A stretch of 29,544 nt of DNA, from assembly GCA_005878515.1 (NCBI GenBank), contig VBLZ01000098.1, positions 1-29,544 of the forward strand, written 5' to 3'. A model generated the notes under the pieces. That model was not told where the DNA came from and ran no database searches. It was given only the letters and a program-made list of their open reading frames with translations. This stretch comes from Methanobacteriota archaeon (GTDB lineage Archaea; Thermoplasmatota; Thermoplasmata; RBG-16-68-12). The position numbers were made by a program, and so were the translations under genes. Positions 7,807 through 15,552 of the stretch are shown piece by piece (positions within the stretch are counted from its first letter, which is position 1; each line of letters starts with the position of its first letter).

Positions 7807-9051
7807 TTGAGTGAGACGGCGATCTCGACGTCCCTGGAATCTGCAAGGCGCCTGACGGTAACGAAGCAGCGTCTTGCCGGCAAGTTGCCGACAGGTCCAG
7901 TGCGTGAAGCAATCCTGACCGTGATTCGCGACCTCGGTTTCGTTCAATGGGACCCGGTCAACGTGGTCGCGCCGTCGCATGTCCTCACCCTGTGGAGCCG
8001 GATTGGCGATTTTCGTTTGTCGGACCTGGATCGATTGCTGTGGGACGAGAAGAAGCTCTTCGAACATTGGTCCCACGCCGCTTCGATCGTGCTCACCGAA
8101 GACTATCCGCTCTTCTATTCGATGATGAGAAGGTACCCGGAGTCCCTTTCCAAATCTTGGGGAGGATGGCGCGAGAGGGCCAGGGCGTGGCTGCCACAGC
8201 ACGCAGAACTGCGAAAGGCCATCGTGCGTCAGCTGAAGAAGGGACCCCTTCGACTGAGCGAATTTGAAGATCACGTTCGAACCAAGGGACCGGCAGACGG
8301 ATGGGGCTTTGGCAGCGATGTCTCCATGATGCTCTTCCACTTGCAAATGAGCGGCGAGGTGATGGTCGTGGGCCACGAAGGAAACCAGAACATCTGGGGC
8401 CTCTCTGAAGCGTTCCTCCCGAGTTCGGTGGAGAGGAGACAGCTCCCGGAGGACGAAGTCGAGCGGGAGGGCGCCGAGAGGACGATCCGAGCCCTCGGAA
8501 CGGCTTCACCTTCCGAGATCAACCGCTATTTCCTCCGCGGCCGGTATCTGAACCTGAAAGAAGCTCTGAAACGCTTGCAGGATGAATCGACGATCCATCG
8601 GGTTCACATCACGGGGATTAGCGGCGAGCGATACGTGCATGATCGGGACGTCCGCCTCCTGGAATCGATGAATTCGGAGGCGTGGCAACCCCGCATGTCG
8701 CTGCTGGCTCCCTTCGACAATCTCCTGGCCGTCAGAGAAGGAACGAGTCGACTGTTCGGGTTCGACTATGTCCACGAAAACTTCCTGCCGAAAAACAAAC
8801 GGAAGTTCGGGACCTACGTGCTGCCCATTCTCTGGGGTGACCGGTTCATCGGCAGGGTTGACCCTCGGATGGACCGACCGAACGCGAAGCTCCTGATCAA
8901 TTCGGTGCACGCGGAGCCCGGCGCCCCCGGCGGCAAGGAGGTCTCGCTGGAGATTCGTGAGACGATCGAGCACCTGGCCGAATTTCTCGGAGCCAAGGAA
9001 GTCGTATACACGGCCCGCGTGCCGAAGGCCTGGAGGAGTTCGCTTCGCTGA
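7807..9051 (+). CDS. YcaQ/AlkX-like winged-helix DNA glycosylase family protein (HTH_42)
   Basis: A 414-residue member of the HTH_42/YcaQ family, about the family's usual length. Residues 43-52 read LGFVQWDPVN. The Q-hydrophobic-D triplet (Gln47-Trp-Asp49) corresponds to the catalytic QxD of YcaQ/AlkX interstrand-crosslink glycosylases. EHWSHAASIV (86-95) is the second family signature. LLAPFDNLLAVRE and LWGDRFIGRVDPRMDR near 300-355 match the C-terminal domain, which ends with a LARVD-like strand. It would remove alkylated or crosslinked bases. It begins with TTG directly after a well-spaced box A, giving a leaderless message. It is tail-to-tail with a LigD-type phosphoesterase, 6 nt away, so two DNA-repair-type genes share a 3' boundary. 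Confidence 0.82.
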   Translation: MSETAISTSLESARRLTVTKQRLAGKLPTGPVREAILTVIRDLGFVQWDPVNVVAPSHVLTLWSRIGDFRLSDLDRLLWDEKKLFEHWSHAASIVLTEDYPLFYSMMRRYPESLSKSWGGWRERARAWLPQHAELRKAIVRQLKKGPLRLSEFEDHVRTKGPADGWGFGSDVSMMLFHLQMSGEVMVVGHEGNQNIWGLSEAFLPSSVERRQLPEDEVEREGAERTIRALGTASPSEINRYFLRGRYLNLKEALKRLQDESTIHRVHITGISGERYVHDRDVRLLESMNSEAWQPRMSLLAPFDNLLAVREGTSRLFGFDYVHENFLPKNKRKFGTYVLPILWGDRFIGRVDPRMDRPNAKLLINSVHAEPGAPGGKEVSLEIRETIEHLAEFLGAKEVVYTARVPKAWRSSLR

Positions 9052-9057
9052 GTTACG

Positions 9058-9588
9058 TCAAGGCTTGGCTCGTGGCACCTTGCCTGACAACGCGGACGCC
9101 GGCTCGGTTTCCGGATCATAGTCGGCCTGGGCGAATTCGTCTTGCTCCTTCTGCAGGAGCCAATTCTCACGTTTGCCTCCGCCCATTTTGGTCTTGATGA
9201 TGACCCATTGCCCCCGAAGTTTCTTGCCAACCAGAGCGAATCGCACGAGTCCATCGCGGAGCGCTGCGGCGGCATCATCCGCCTCGGGTCCGACGACCTC
9301 AAATTCGCCGAAGTCCCACACGATGACTTCGCCCGCGCCATATTCGCCTTCGGGGAGGGTTTCCTCGAACATCAGGTAGTCGAGCGGGTGGTCCTCGACA
9401 TGGATCGCGAGGCGCTTGACCTTGGGATCCTTGCTCGGCCCTTTCGGCACCGCCCAGGAGACGAGGACCGCGCCGATTTCTAGTCGCAAGTCATAGTGAA
9501 GATTCCGAGCCCAGTGTTTCTGGACCACGAATCGGGCTCGCGGGGCTGCGACCCGAGGAGCCGCTTCGGGGATGGTTGGGGAGGCCAT
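9058..9588 (-). CDS. Stand-alone LigD-type 3'-phosphoesterase
   Basis: A 176-residue protein consisting only of the phosphoesterase (PE) module of bacterial LigD. FVVQKHWARNLHYDLRLE (20-37) and HVEDHPLDY (63-71) carry His25, His31, Asp33, Arg35, His67 and Tyr71. Their spacing matches the catalytic residues His42, His48, Asp50, Arg52, His84 and Tyr88 of the Pseudomonas LigD PE. It trims 3'-phosphate or 3'-ribonucleoside ends before ligation. The C-terminal segment ENWLLQKEQD is also typical. Archaeal PE proteins are often free-standing. No Ku, polymerase or ATP-dependent ligase gene is in the window. An ATG at 9588 begins the ORF. Confidence 0.9.
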   Translation of the reverse strand: MASPTIPEAAPRVAAPRARFVVQKHWARNLHYDLRLEIGAVLVSWAVPKGPSKDPKVKRLAIHVEDHPLDYLMFEETLPEGEYGAGEVIVWDFGEFEVVGPEADDAAAALRDGLVRFALVGKKLRGQWVIIKTKMGGGKRENWLLQKEQDEFAQADYDPETEPASALSGKVPRAKP

Positions 9589-9725
9589 GCCGACGACCCT
9601 TGGGCGCCCTCAGGGGTGTGGCATACTAGACTCTTCGTATCGCAATCCCCGCGATCCGCCTCGGTGCCGTAAACCGTCATATAGCGTGTGGGCGTTCGTG
9701 CGCCCGAAGGGTTACGGTGAGAAAC

Positions 9726-10379
9726 ATGACCGACCGGATTACACCGACGCGGTTCCATGAGTCCGATGGCGTCGAAGACTGGCGAGTCGTGGGCGAGGGA
9801 GCGTGCGCGTACTTCCGTACCGGGTCGTTCGCGATGGGCGCGGGGCTCGTCAAGGCCATCAGCGAGCTGGCCGGCCTCGACGACCACCACCCAGACGTCG
9901 ACTTGCGGCACGAGGGCGTGATGGTGCGGCTGATCACGATCGCTCAAGACTACATGGGGATGACGGAGCGCGACGTCGAATTGGCTCGACAGATCTCGGC
10001 GGTCGCGCGCAAGCTGAGCCTCCCCGCCGACCCATCCGTCGTCAAGACCGTCCAACTCACGGTCGACGCGCACGACATTCCCAAGGTGAAACCGTTCTGG
10101 CGTGCGGTCCTCGGGTACCAGGACCGCGCCGACAGCCCCGAGGACGTGGTCGACCCGCATAGCCGCGGGACACCGATCTGGTTCCAGAAGTTGGATGCGC
10201 CGGACCCGCTGATGCACATCGACGTGTGGGTGCCGCCTGAACAGGGCGAGGCGCGCGTCGCGGCGGCGATTGCCGCGGGAGGCCACCTCGTCACCGACAA
10301 GTACGCACCCTCCTGGTGGACGCTTTCCGACCCCGAGGGCAACCTCGTCGACGTGTGCACGACGAGGGGCCGCGACTGA
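9726..10379 (+). CDS. Pterin-4a-carbinolamine dehydratase (PCD/DCoH) fused to a VOC domain
   Basis: A 217-residue fusion. The N-terminal part (1-100) is a PCD/DCoH fold with HHPDVDLR (54-61), the active-site signature, and the closing TERDVELARQISAVA. PCD dehydrates 4a-hydroxytetrahydropterin formed by aromatic amino acid hydroxylases. The C-terminal part (about 107-217) is a vicinal-oxygen-chelate domain: VQLTVDAHDIPKVKPFWRAVLGY opens it and LSDPEGNLVDVCT closes it. This is the actinobacterial-type glyoxalase-like arrangement, and the VOC substrate is unknown. An in-frame GTG lies at 9717, but the ATG at 9726 better suits the box A-like TCATATAGC at 9678-9686. No pterin-dependent hydroxylase is nearby. 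Confidence 0.83.
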   Translation: MTDRITPTRFHESDGVEDWRVVGEGACAYFRTGSFAMGAGLVKAISELAGLDDHHPDVDLRHEGVMVRLITIAQDYMGMTERDVELARQISAVARKLSLPADPSVVKTVQLTVDAHDIPKVKPFWRAVLGYQDRADSPEDVVDPHSRGTPIWFQKLDAPDPLMHIDVWVPPEQGEARVAAAIAAGGHLVTDKYAPSWWTLSDPEGNLVDVCTTRGRD

Positions 10380-10475
10380 GCGGTCTCTCCCGATGGCGGC
10401 GGTCGGTCCTGCACATCGGGTTTGGACTCCGAGGCTGCACAAGAGACTTACCGGAGCACGGGTTTTCGTTGGGCC

Positions 10476-11528
10476 ATGACCCAGAAGACTCCTGCCTATG
10501 GCGCCCGCGCAGCCAAGGCACCCCTCGCTTCGATGACGATCGAGCGACGCGACCCGGGACCGCACGACGTCGAGATCGAGATTCTCTATTGCGGCATTTG
10601 CCACAGCGACGTGCACAAGGTGAACGACGACTGGGGGACCACGCACTTTCCGGTCGTACCCGGTCATGAGATCGTCGGCCGGATCGTATCACGAGGCGCC
10701 AAAGCATCCCGTTTCCACGAAGATGACCTCGTCGGCGTAGGCTGCATCGTCGATTCGTGCCGGGCATGCTCCGAGTGCCGCGCGGGCCGCGAGATGTTCT
10801 GCGAGAAGGGTGTCACGTTCACGTTCGATAGTCTCCAGCAAGACAAGCAGACGTGGACGTACGGAGGCTACTCCGCGAACATGGTCGTCGACGAGCGCTA
10901 CGTGCTTCTGATCCCGAAAGGCCTGGACCACGCGCGCGCGGCACCGCTCATGTGCGCGGGGATCACCACGTACTCGCCGCTGCGCCAATTCGGCTGCAAG
11001 CGAGGCGATCACGTTGCTGTCGTAGGCCTAGGCGGCTTGGGCCACATGGTGGTCAAGTTCGCGGTTTCCATGGGTGCGGACGTCACGGTGCTCAGCACGT
11101 CTCGGGACAAGGAGAAGGACGCCGCCCGCCTCGGTGCCAAACGATTCGTCGCCACGAGGGAACCGGGCGCGTTCGAAACCCGTGAAGGCACGTTCGACCT
11201 CATCGTGGATACGGTGAGCGCGCCGCACGATCTCAACCAGCCGTTGATGCTCTTGAGGAATTTCGGGACCATGGTCCTCGTGGGATTGCCGCCCGCCGCC
11301 ACCCCTCTCGACGCGGGTGTGCTCATCCGCGGCAACAAGCGCATTGCGGGCTCCAACATCGGCGGAATTCCCGAGACGCAGGAGATGCTCGACTACTGCG
11401 GGAAGCATGGCGTCGTCGCGGACGTCGAAGTCATCAAAGCGAACCAGATCAACGATGCGTATGCCCGAATGGGCCACGGAGACGTGCGCTACCGATTCGT
11501 GATCGACGGCGCCAGCTTTGGAGCCTGA
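10476..11528 (+). CDS. Zinc-dependent, NADP-type alcohol dehydrogenase (YahK/CAD-like)
   Basis: A 350-residue MDR alcohol dehydrogenase. Catalytic zinc ligands are visible as Cys42 in YCGICHSD and His64/Glu65 in VVPGHE, with a further cysteine in LMCAGITTYSPL. Cys95, Cys98, Cys101 and Cys109 bind the structural zinc. The Rossmann motif is GLGGLGH, followed by VLSTSRDKEKDA; a serine/arginine pair at that strand end is typical of NADPH use in the YahK/cinnamyl-alcohol-dehydrogenase branch. The likely reaction is reduction of aldehydes to alcohols. The start is the ATG at 10476, about 26 nt after GACTTACC (10445-10452), probably leaderless. An open-frame extension to 10422 is non-conserved. It leads a probable three-gene run with the cupin and membrane genes. 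Confidence 0.88.
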   Translation: MTQKTPAYGARAAKAPLASMTIERRDPGPHDVEIEILYCGICHSDVHKVNDDWGTTHFPVVPGHEIVGRIVSRGAKASRFHEDDLVGVGCIVDSCRACSECRAGREMFCEKGVTFTFDSLQQDKQTWTYGGYSANMVVDERYVLLIPKGLDHARAAPLMCAGITTYSPLRQFGCKRGDHVAVVGLGGLGHMVVKFAVSMGADVTVLSTSRDKEKDAARLGAKRFVATREPGAFETREGTFDLIVDTVSAPHDLNQPLMLLRNFGTMVLVGLPPAATPLDAGVLIRGNKRIAGSNIGGIPETQEMLDYCGKHGVVADVEVIKANQINDAYARMGHGDVRYRFVIDGASFGA

Positions 11529-11546
11529 GTCAAGCGAGAGGAGTGC

Positions 11547-11981
11547 GTGGAAGACATGGAAATCAAGACAGGCGGTTCGCGATCGTCGAGCGAGGGACCG
11601 ACGGATTGGTTCACCGGCAAGGTGCGCGTCGAGCCCCTGTTCCAGGCAAGTGCCCCGGGGCGCGTGCAAGGTGCGAGTGTGACGTTCGAGCCGAGGGCCC
11701 GCACGGCATGGCATACACATCCGCTCGGTCAGACGCTCATCGTGACGGCCGGTCGCGGCTTCGTGCAAAGCTGGGGAGGTCCTGTGGAAGAGATCAATCC
11801 CGGAGATGTGGTCCTGTGTCCGCCGGGAGAAAAGCATTGGCACGGCGCGACGCCGACCAGCGCCGTGACGCACCTCGCCATCCAGGAAGCACTCGAGGGC
11901 AAGGTCGTCAACTGGATGGAAAAGGTCAGCGACGATCAGTACCGGCGAGTTCGAGGTACGAGAGAGGTCGATCCCTCGTGA
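11547..11981 (+). CDS. Small manganese-type cupin, hydroxynitrile lyase-like (GtHNL family)
   Basis: A 144-residue single cupin. WHTHPLGQTL supplies His56, His58 and Gln62, and EKHWHG supplies His97. The spacing equals the His53/His55/Gln59/His94 Mn site of the Granulicella cupin (R)-hydroxynitrile lyase. Proteins of this type are usually labelled carboxymuconolactone decarboxylase-associated cupin or (R)-mandelonitrile lyase, and their physiological reaction is not settled. I chose the GTG at 11547; the ATG at 11556 is equally possible, with GAGAGGAG at 11536-11543 serving either. It follows the ADH stop by 18 nt and its own stop overlaps the next start (GTGA), so the three genes are probably co-transcribed. 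Confidence 0.82.
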   Translation: MEDMEIKTGGSRSSSEGPTDWFTGKVRVEPLFQASAPGRVQGASVTFEPRARTAWHTHPLGQTLIVTAGRGFVQSWGGPVEEINPGDVVLCPPGEKHWHGATPTSAVTHLAIQEALEGKVVNWMEKVSDDQYRRVRGTREVDPS

Positions 11982-12502
11982 GCGCCTTCAACGGATGGGA
12001 AAACTTCTACGTGATCGTCGGCTCGTCCGCGGGGGCCCTGATCGGATTGCAGTTCGTCGTCGTTACGCTCATTGCTGGAAGGCCGCTTGGCCGAGCGGAG
12101 GCGCAAGCCGGCGGCGCCTTCGCGACGCCGAACATCGTTCATTTCGGAGTCGTGCTGGTGCTATCTGCGATGGTGAGCGCGCCATGGAACGAGGTCACTC
12201 TCGTCGCAGCTCTTTGGGGCATCGTGGGTCTCGGTGGGGTGGGGTACGTCGTCCTCGTCTCCCGGCGTATGCGGTTGCAAGGCGCCTACGTGCCCGTGTT
12301 CGAGGACTGGTGCTTTCATGTTCTGCTTCCCCTCTCGGCCTATGCCATTCTGGCGATCTCAGCATTCGCGGCTCAATACGACGCGGGCCCAGCCCTCTTC
12401 CTGGTCGGCGCAGCGGCGCTGGTGCTCCTTCTGATTGGAATTCACAATGCCTGGGACGCCGTCATGTACCAAGTCTTTGTCCGACCAAGGAAGGACGGGT
12501 AA
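11978..12502 (+). CDS. Multi-pass membrane protein, unknown function
   Basis: 174 residues starting at a GTG that overlaps the cupin stop by four bases (GTGA), which indicates translational coupling. It contains about five hydrophobic helices: FYVIVGSSAGALIGLQFVVV, IVHFGVVLVLSAMVSA, VTLVAALWGIVGLGGVGYVV, FHVLLPLSAYAILAISAF and ALFLVGAAALVLLLIGIH. I do not recognise the family. Similar small proteins beginning SAFNGWENFYVIVGSSAGALIGL are often annotated as hypothetical in bacteria. A longer open frame reaching back to 11543 runs over the cupin gene and is an artefact. Confidence 0.72.
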   Translation: MSAFNGWENFYVIVGSSAGALIGLQFVVVTLIAGRPLGRAEAQAGGAFATPNIVHFGVVLVLSAMVSAPWNEVTLVAALWGIVGLGGVGYVVLVSRRMRLQGAYVPVFEDWCFHVLLPLSAYAILAISAFAAQYDAGPALFLVGAAALVLLLIGIHNAWDAVMYQVFVRPRKDG

Positions 12503-12541
12503 GTTGCGCGTTGGGATTTTGGGTTCCGGTTTAGGAAGAAC

Positions 12542-14602
12542 TCAATCTCTTCGGTCTCTTGACAGCTCGGCGGGCGTCTCTTTGCTTTCGCTCTCCTCTT
12601 CGGACCGGCGGCGCCGAGAACGCCAGACGGCAAGAATGAGGATGAGCGCGATCGCGGAGACGACGCCGACGAGGAGGACTCCCGTACCGATCCCGAAGAG
12701 GGTCTGCGGCCACCAGCCCGGCGTGGTCCCGAGAGGCAAACCAGCGGTCGCATAGCACGTTTCAGGGTCGAAGATGCGCACGCCGCTGCTGCCGTACGCG
12801 GGATCGATCGCCGCATTCTCGTAACAGCGACGTGCTGGGATCTTGTAGACATGCCCGCCATATCCGGGGATGTCCCCGCCGGCGACGTCCGGACCGATCG
12901 CGGGCCAAGGCACTGTGCCCCACCAACTCGGCTTGGCGGACAGATAGAGGGAGGGCGGCAGCACGTGGGTCGCCGGGACGGAATTCGCGAAGTTCGTCAA
13001 CCCGGTCGGGACCTCCGCGGCGTCGAAGCGGAAGCTCGCGCTCACGGTGTCGTAGTTCCCCCATCGTAGGGCGGTTTCCCGCGTCCGCGAGTCGCCGGAC
13101 AGACCCGAGTCCGGCTGTCCAAACGAATAGATGTCGACGTCGTCCGTGCTGAGGTTGGTCTCGTATGTCGTGTAGTATCCGGGCCGCCCCAGCACGTTGC
13201 CAACGATGTTGAAGAACCGGGAGTACGCCCAGAGGTGCATCGTCGCCGTGTTCGCCGTCTTGTTCGGGTCGCCGTGGAAGTGATTGCGGAAGAAGGTCAG
13301 GAAGTGATGCGTGCCGTGGATGTTGTCGGTTCCCGCCCCCAGGCCGTCGTTGCCCTCGATCAAAAGCATAGCGTCGCCGCCGTTGTGGCCGGCGTAGTTG
13401 GGCTGCATCCACCCGCCGCCGCCCGGGGTGTACAGGTCGTCGATCGCGAAGTTGTACGTGAGCACGTCGCCGCTCCCCGTGCCGACCAGCATCGGCGACG
13501 TCACGTGCTGGAAGATGTTGTTCTCGACGAGGTTGTCCGAGCCTGGATACCATTCGATCCCGTAGCTCTGCGACTGCCCGCCGGATCCGTAGAAGTAATT
13601 GCTCCGGATCTCGTTTCCGCGGGTCATCGTCAACCAGACGTGGTTGCGACCTCCACCAGGCCCACCGGGAGGCGCAACCTTGACGGAGCGTACGCCGGTA
13701 ATCCAACATTCCATCGCGTTCTGGATGTTGATGCCGCCTCCGCCGTCGACCGGCTGGATCGTCATGTTCTCGATACCCGCCCGTCGCAAGACCGTCGTCG
13801 GCCACCAAGCCTGCGGCGCTTGCGAGGCGCGCCAATTCGGCATGTAGATGCCGGGCGTGATGGTGACCTGGTTGCCTGCCATCGCGGCGACCTTGACAAC
13901 CTGCCGCTGGTTCCGGTAGCCGCCCGGTGCGGTCCGCATGCCGTCGCTGCCCTGGCTGACGCAACCGTTTGCAATCCCACAATTGTAGATGTCCCCGCCG
14001 TCGGCCGTGTCATCGACCTGATCGAGGATCAGGAAGCTCTCCCCCGCCCGCAGGTTCGCCGTATTGCTCAAGGTGATGACCGTGGTGCCTTTCGCATAAC
14101 CGGCGGTCCAGTCCGCGGAGTTCTCCACGCCCCCCGCCCAGCTGAAGCTCCCTTTGAGGCAGATGACGGGGTATGGCGGGGGACCGCGGTCACACGGCGT
14201 GGTGCCGGTGAAGACCAGCTTCGTCCGATTGGCCCCGGCGCCTCGGAGGGTCACGTCGCTCTTCATGTTCAGACCTGCGGAGAGGGTGAAGGTCCCCGCG
14301 GTGAGGGAGACGACCTGATCCGGCGGACACGCCGCGATCGCAGCGTCGATTTGCGCGGCGGTGCTGCCGGGGTCGAGGGATGCGCAAATCGTTACGCGGT
14401 TCGGAATGCCACCGGGGATGCCTGCGTGGCTCCAATCGATCGCCCGCGAGGGGTCCAGGATCTCGGACCACGGCTCCGCGGCGGCGCGGACAGTCAGATC
14501 CCTGCCGACCGCGCCGACGGTAAAGGTCATGCACAAGCCGAGTGCGATCCCGAGCAACCGCTTCGCCCAAGCCTTTCCAACCTCGTGGGGCTTCACCGTC
14601 AT
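12542..14602 (-). CDS. Secreted, C-terminally anchored right-handed parallel beta-helix protein
   Basis: A 686-residue surface protein. Residues 10-40 are a signal sequence (AKRLLGIALGLCMTFTVGAVG). After a CASLDPGSTAAQIDAAIAAC opening, the segment LTAGTFTLSAGLNMKSDVTL and GAGANRTKLVF is the typical first coil of pectate-lyase-like beta-helices. Inner turns follow such as IENMTIQPVDGGGGINIQNA and NEIRSNYFYGSGG. Cysteines suggest disulfides. A C-terminal helix (LLVGVVSAIALILILAVW) with a cytoplasmic RSRRRRSEEESESK tail anchors it. The helix probably binds or cleaves polysaccharide; catalytic residues cannot be assigned. The ATG at 14602 starts the signal peptide, and the open frame continuing to 14887 crosses the promoter and a tRNA-like repeat. 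A box A-like AATGTATTG lies near 14660. Confidence 0.8.
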   Translation of the reverse strand: MTVKPHEVGKAWAKRLLGIALGLCMTFTVGAVGRDLTVRAAAEPWSEILDPSRAIDWSHAGIPGGIPNRVTICASLDPGSTAAQIDAAIAACPPDQVVSLTAGTFTLSAGLNMKSDVTLRGAGANRTKLVFTGTTPCDRGPPPYPVICLKGSFSWAGGVENSADWTAGYAKGTTVITLSNTANLRAGESFLILDQVDDTADGGDIYNCGIANGCVSQGSDGMRTAPGGYRNQRQVVKVAAMAGNQVTITPGIYMPNWRASQAPQAWWPTTVLRRAGIENMTIQPVDGGGGINIQNAMECWITGVRSVKVAPPGGPGGGRNHVWLTMTRGNEIRSNYFYGSGGQSQSYGIEWYPGSDNLVENNIFQHVTSPMLVGTGSGDVLTYNFAIDDLYTPGGGGWMQPNYAGHNGGDAMLLIEGNDGLGAGTDNIHGTHHFLTFFRNHFHGDPNKTANTATMHLWAYSRFFNIVGNVLGRPGYYTTYETNLSTDDVDIYSFGQPDSGLSGDSRTRETALRWGNYDTVSASFRFDAAEVPTGLTNFANSVPATHVLPPSLYLSAKPSWWGTVPWPAIGPDVAGGDIPGYGGHVYKIPARRCYENAAIDPAYGSSGVRIFDPETCYATAGLPLGTTPGWWPQTLFGIGTGVLLVGVVSAIALILILAVWRSRRRRSEEESESKETPAELSRDRRD

Positions 14603-14786
14603 CACCGCCGAGCCGGCCGCGACATTCGGCCCCGGTTGTCCATCGCGGCCGTGCCGGACAATACATTCGACGCATAGACTTGGCGGCCTGAATTCGCTTG
14701 GCGAAATGCGCGTGCCTACTCGAAGCCGAGATCCACCAGTCGGTTGACAGAATGCGTCTAAGCTGTAACGTTCCTGTGGAGAGAGC

Positions 14787-14821
14787 GCTCCCGACGGGGA
14801 GTAGATGAGCACACTGGCAAC
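14787..14821 (-). repeat. tRNA-Glu 3'-end-like direct repeat, copy 1
   Basis: GCTCCCGACGG at 14787-14797 equals the terminal 11 bases of the tRNA-Glu gene (read on the minus strand CCGTCGGGAGC). The sequence continues GGGAGTAGATGAGC and ends CTGGCAAC, which resembles the ends of copies 2 and 3. It is the leftmost of five same-orientation copies. It also lies about 185 nt upstream of the beta-helix gene start. Confidence 0.6.
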
Positions 14822-14855
14822 CCCGGGCTCCTCCCTGTCCGATATACCGAAGAAC

Positions 14856-15266
14856 CTAAGCGGGCTTCTTTCGCTGGACCAGCTCAATCCAAATTCCGTC
14901 CGGGTCCTTTACGAAGGCCTCACGCCAGCCTAGCTCGTCCCCGATAGTTCCCGGCCGCACGACGACTTCGACACCCTTCTCCTCCAATCTCTTGACCGCA
15001 TGTTGGAGGTCCTCGACTTCGAAGCCAAGATGGTCCAGTTCTTCGCCATTCACGTATGCGGTCCCGAACCGACTGCCCTCTTCGTACCAGTTCAGTTCCA
15101 AGAGTTGGGACGAACCCGGACTGCGAAGGATGACGGCCTTCCCACGGGTCGGCTCGAAGCTTTCAAGATGCTCCACGACTTCCATGCCGAGAATCTCGGT
15201 GTAGAACTTCAAGGAGCGCCCGATATCCCGGACCCGAAGCCCGGTATATACAAGGCGGAACGCCAT
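14856..15266 (-). CDS. VOC-family (glyoxalase I / dioxygenase-like) protein
   Basis: A 136-residue single VOC protein. RLVYTGLRVRDIGRSLKFYT(E) opens the first beta-alpha-beta-beta-beta module. QLLELNWY, ELDHLGFEV and WREAFVKDPDGIWIELVQ carry the usual Glu/His/Glu metal ligands, and the DPDGIWIEL ending matches lactoylglutathione-lyase-like proteins. It could detoxify methylglyoxal adducts or act on an unknown substrate. The ATG at 15266 is about 28 nt from a box A (TAAATAAC, 15291-15298), so the message is leaderless. It is the only gene in the 0.6 kb module between repeat copies 1 and 2. Confidence 0.85.
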   Translation of the reverse strand: MAFRLVYTGLRVRDIGRSLKFYTEILGMEVVEHLESFEPTRGKAVILRSPGSSQLLELNWYEEGSRFGTAYVNGEELDHLGFEVEDLQHAVKRLEEKGVEVVVRPGTIGDELGWREAFVKDPDGIWIELVQRKKPA

Positions 15267-15290
15267 GCAAACGGGAGCCGCGAACCCGAC

Positions 15291-15298
15291 TAAATAAC
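15291..15298 (-). promoter_or_regulatory. Box A of the VOC gene
   Basis: On the minus strand GTTATTTA, centred 28 nt before the ATG at 15266. This is a canonical archaeal TATA box with a leaderless start. Confidence 0.6.
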
Positions 15299-15393
15299 AT
15301 GGGTCTGATCTGTTTTCCGCGCGCGGCTGACGGGGCGAGACACCGGCGGGACGATCAAATCGACCTTCGACTGGGATTCACTTAGTGGACGAG

Positions 15394-15466
15394 TGCTCCC
15401 GACGGAGAGTTCGGCCTCCAACCATCGCTACTACTGCTCCTCCATGGGGGTATTCCACCGGCAACG
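15394..15466 (-). repeat. Extended direct repeat, copy 2 (left flank of the giant gene)
   Basis: This 73-bp element begins TGCTCCCGACGGAGAGTTCGGC, identical over 22 bases to copy 3, and matches copy 3 throughout with about ten mismatches and one gap. A shared CTCCATGGGGGTATTCCAC block sits at the far end. The first 12 bases equal the tRNA-Glu 3' end plus its discriminator. It lies 87 nt beyond the stop of the giant surface-protein gene and about 130 nt upstream of the VOC gene. Confidence 0.8.
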
Positions 15467-15552
15467 TCTGGGGCCGTTTTGTCTCGATCGCCCGCCTTCC
15501 CAACCTGGAGCCGACCTCGGCCTCCGAGGCCGACGCGAGGCGCCGATCGCGC

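Noticed and set aside
13235..14677. 480-residue plus-strand open frame
   Set aside because: Antisense to the beta-helix protein, with valine/arginine/aspartate shadow composition and no domain.
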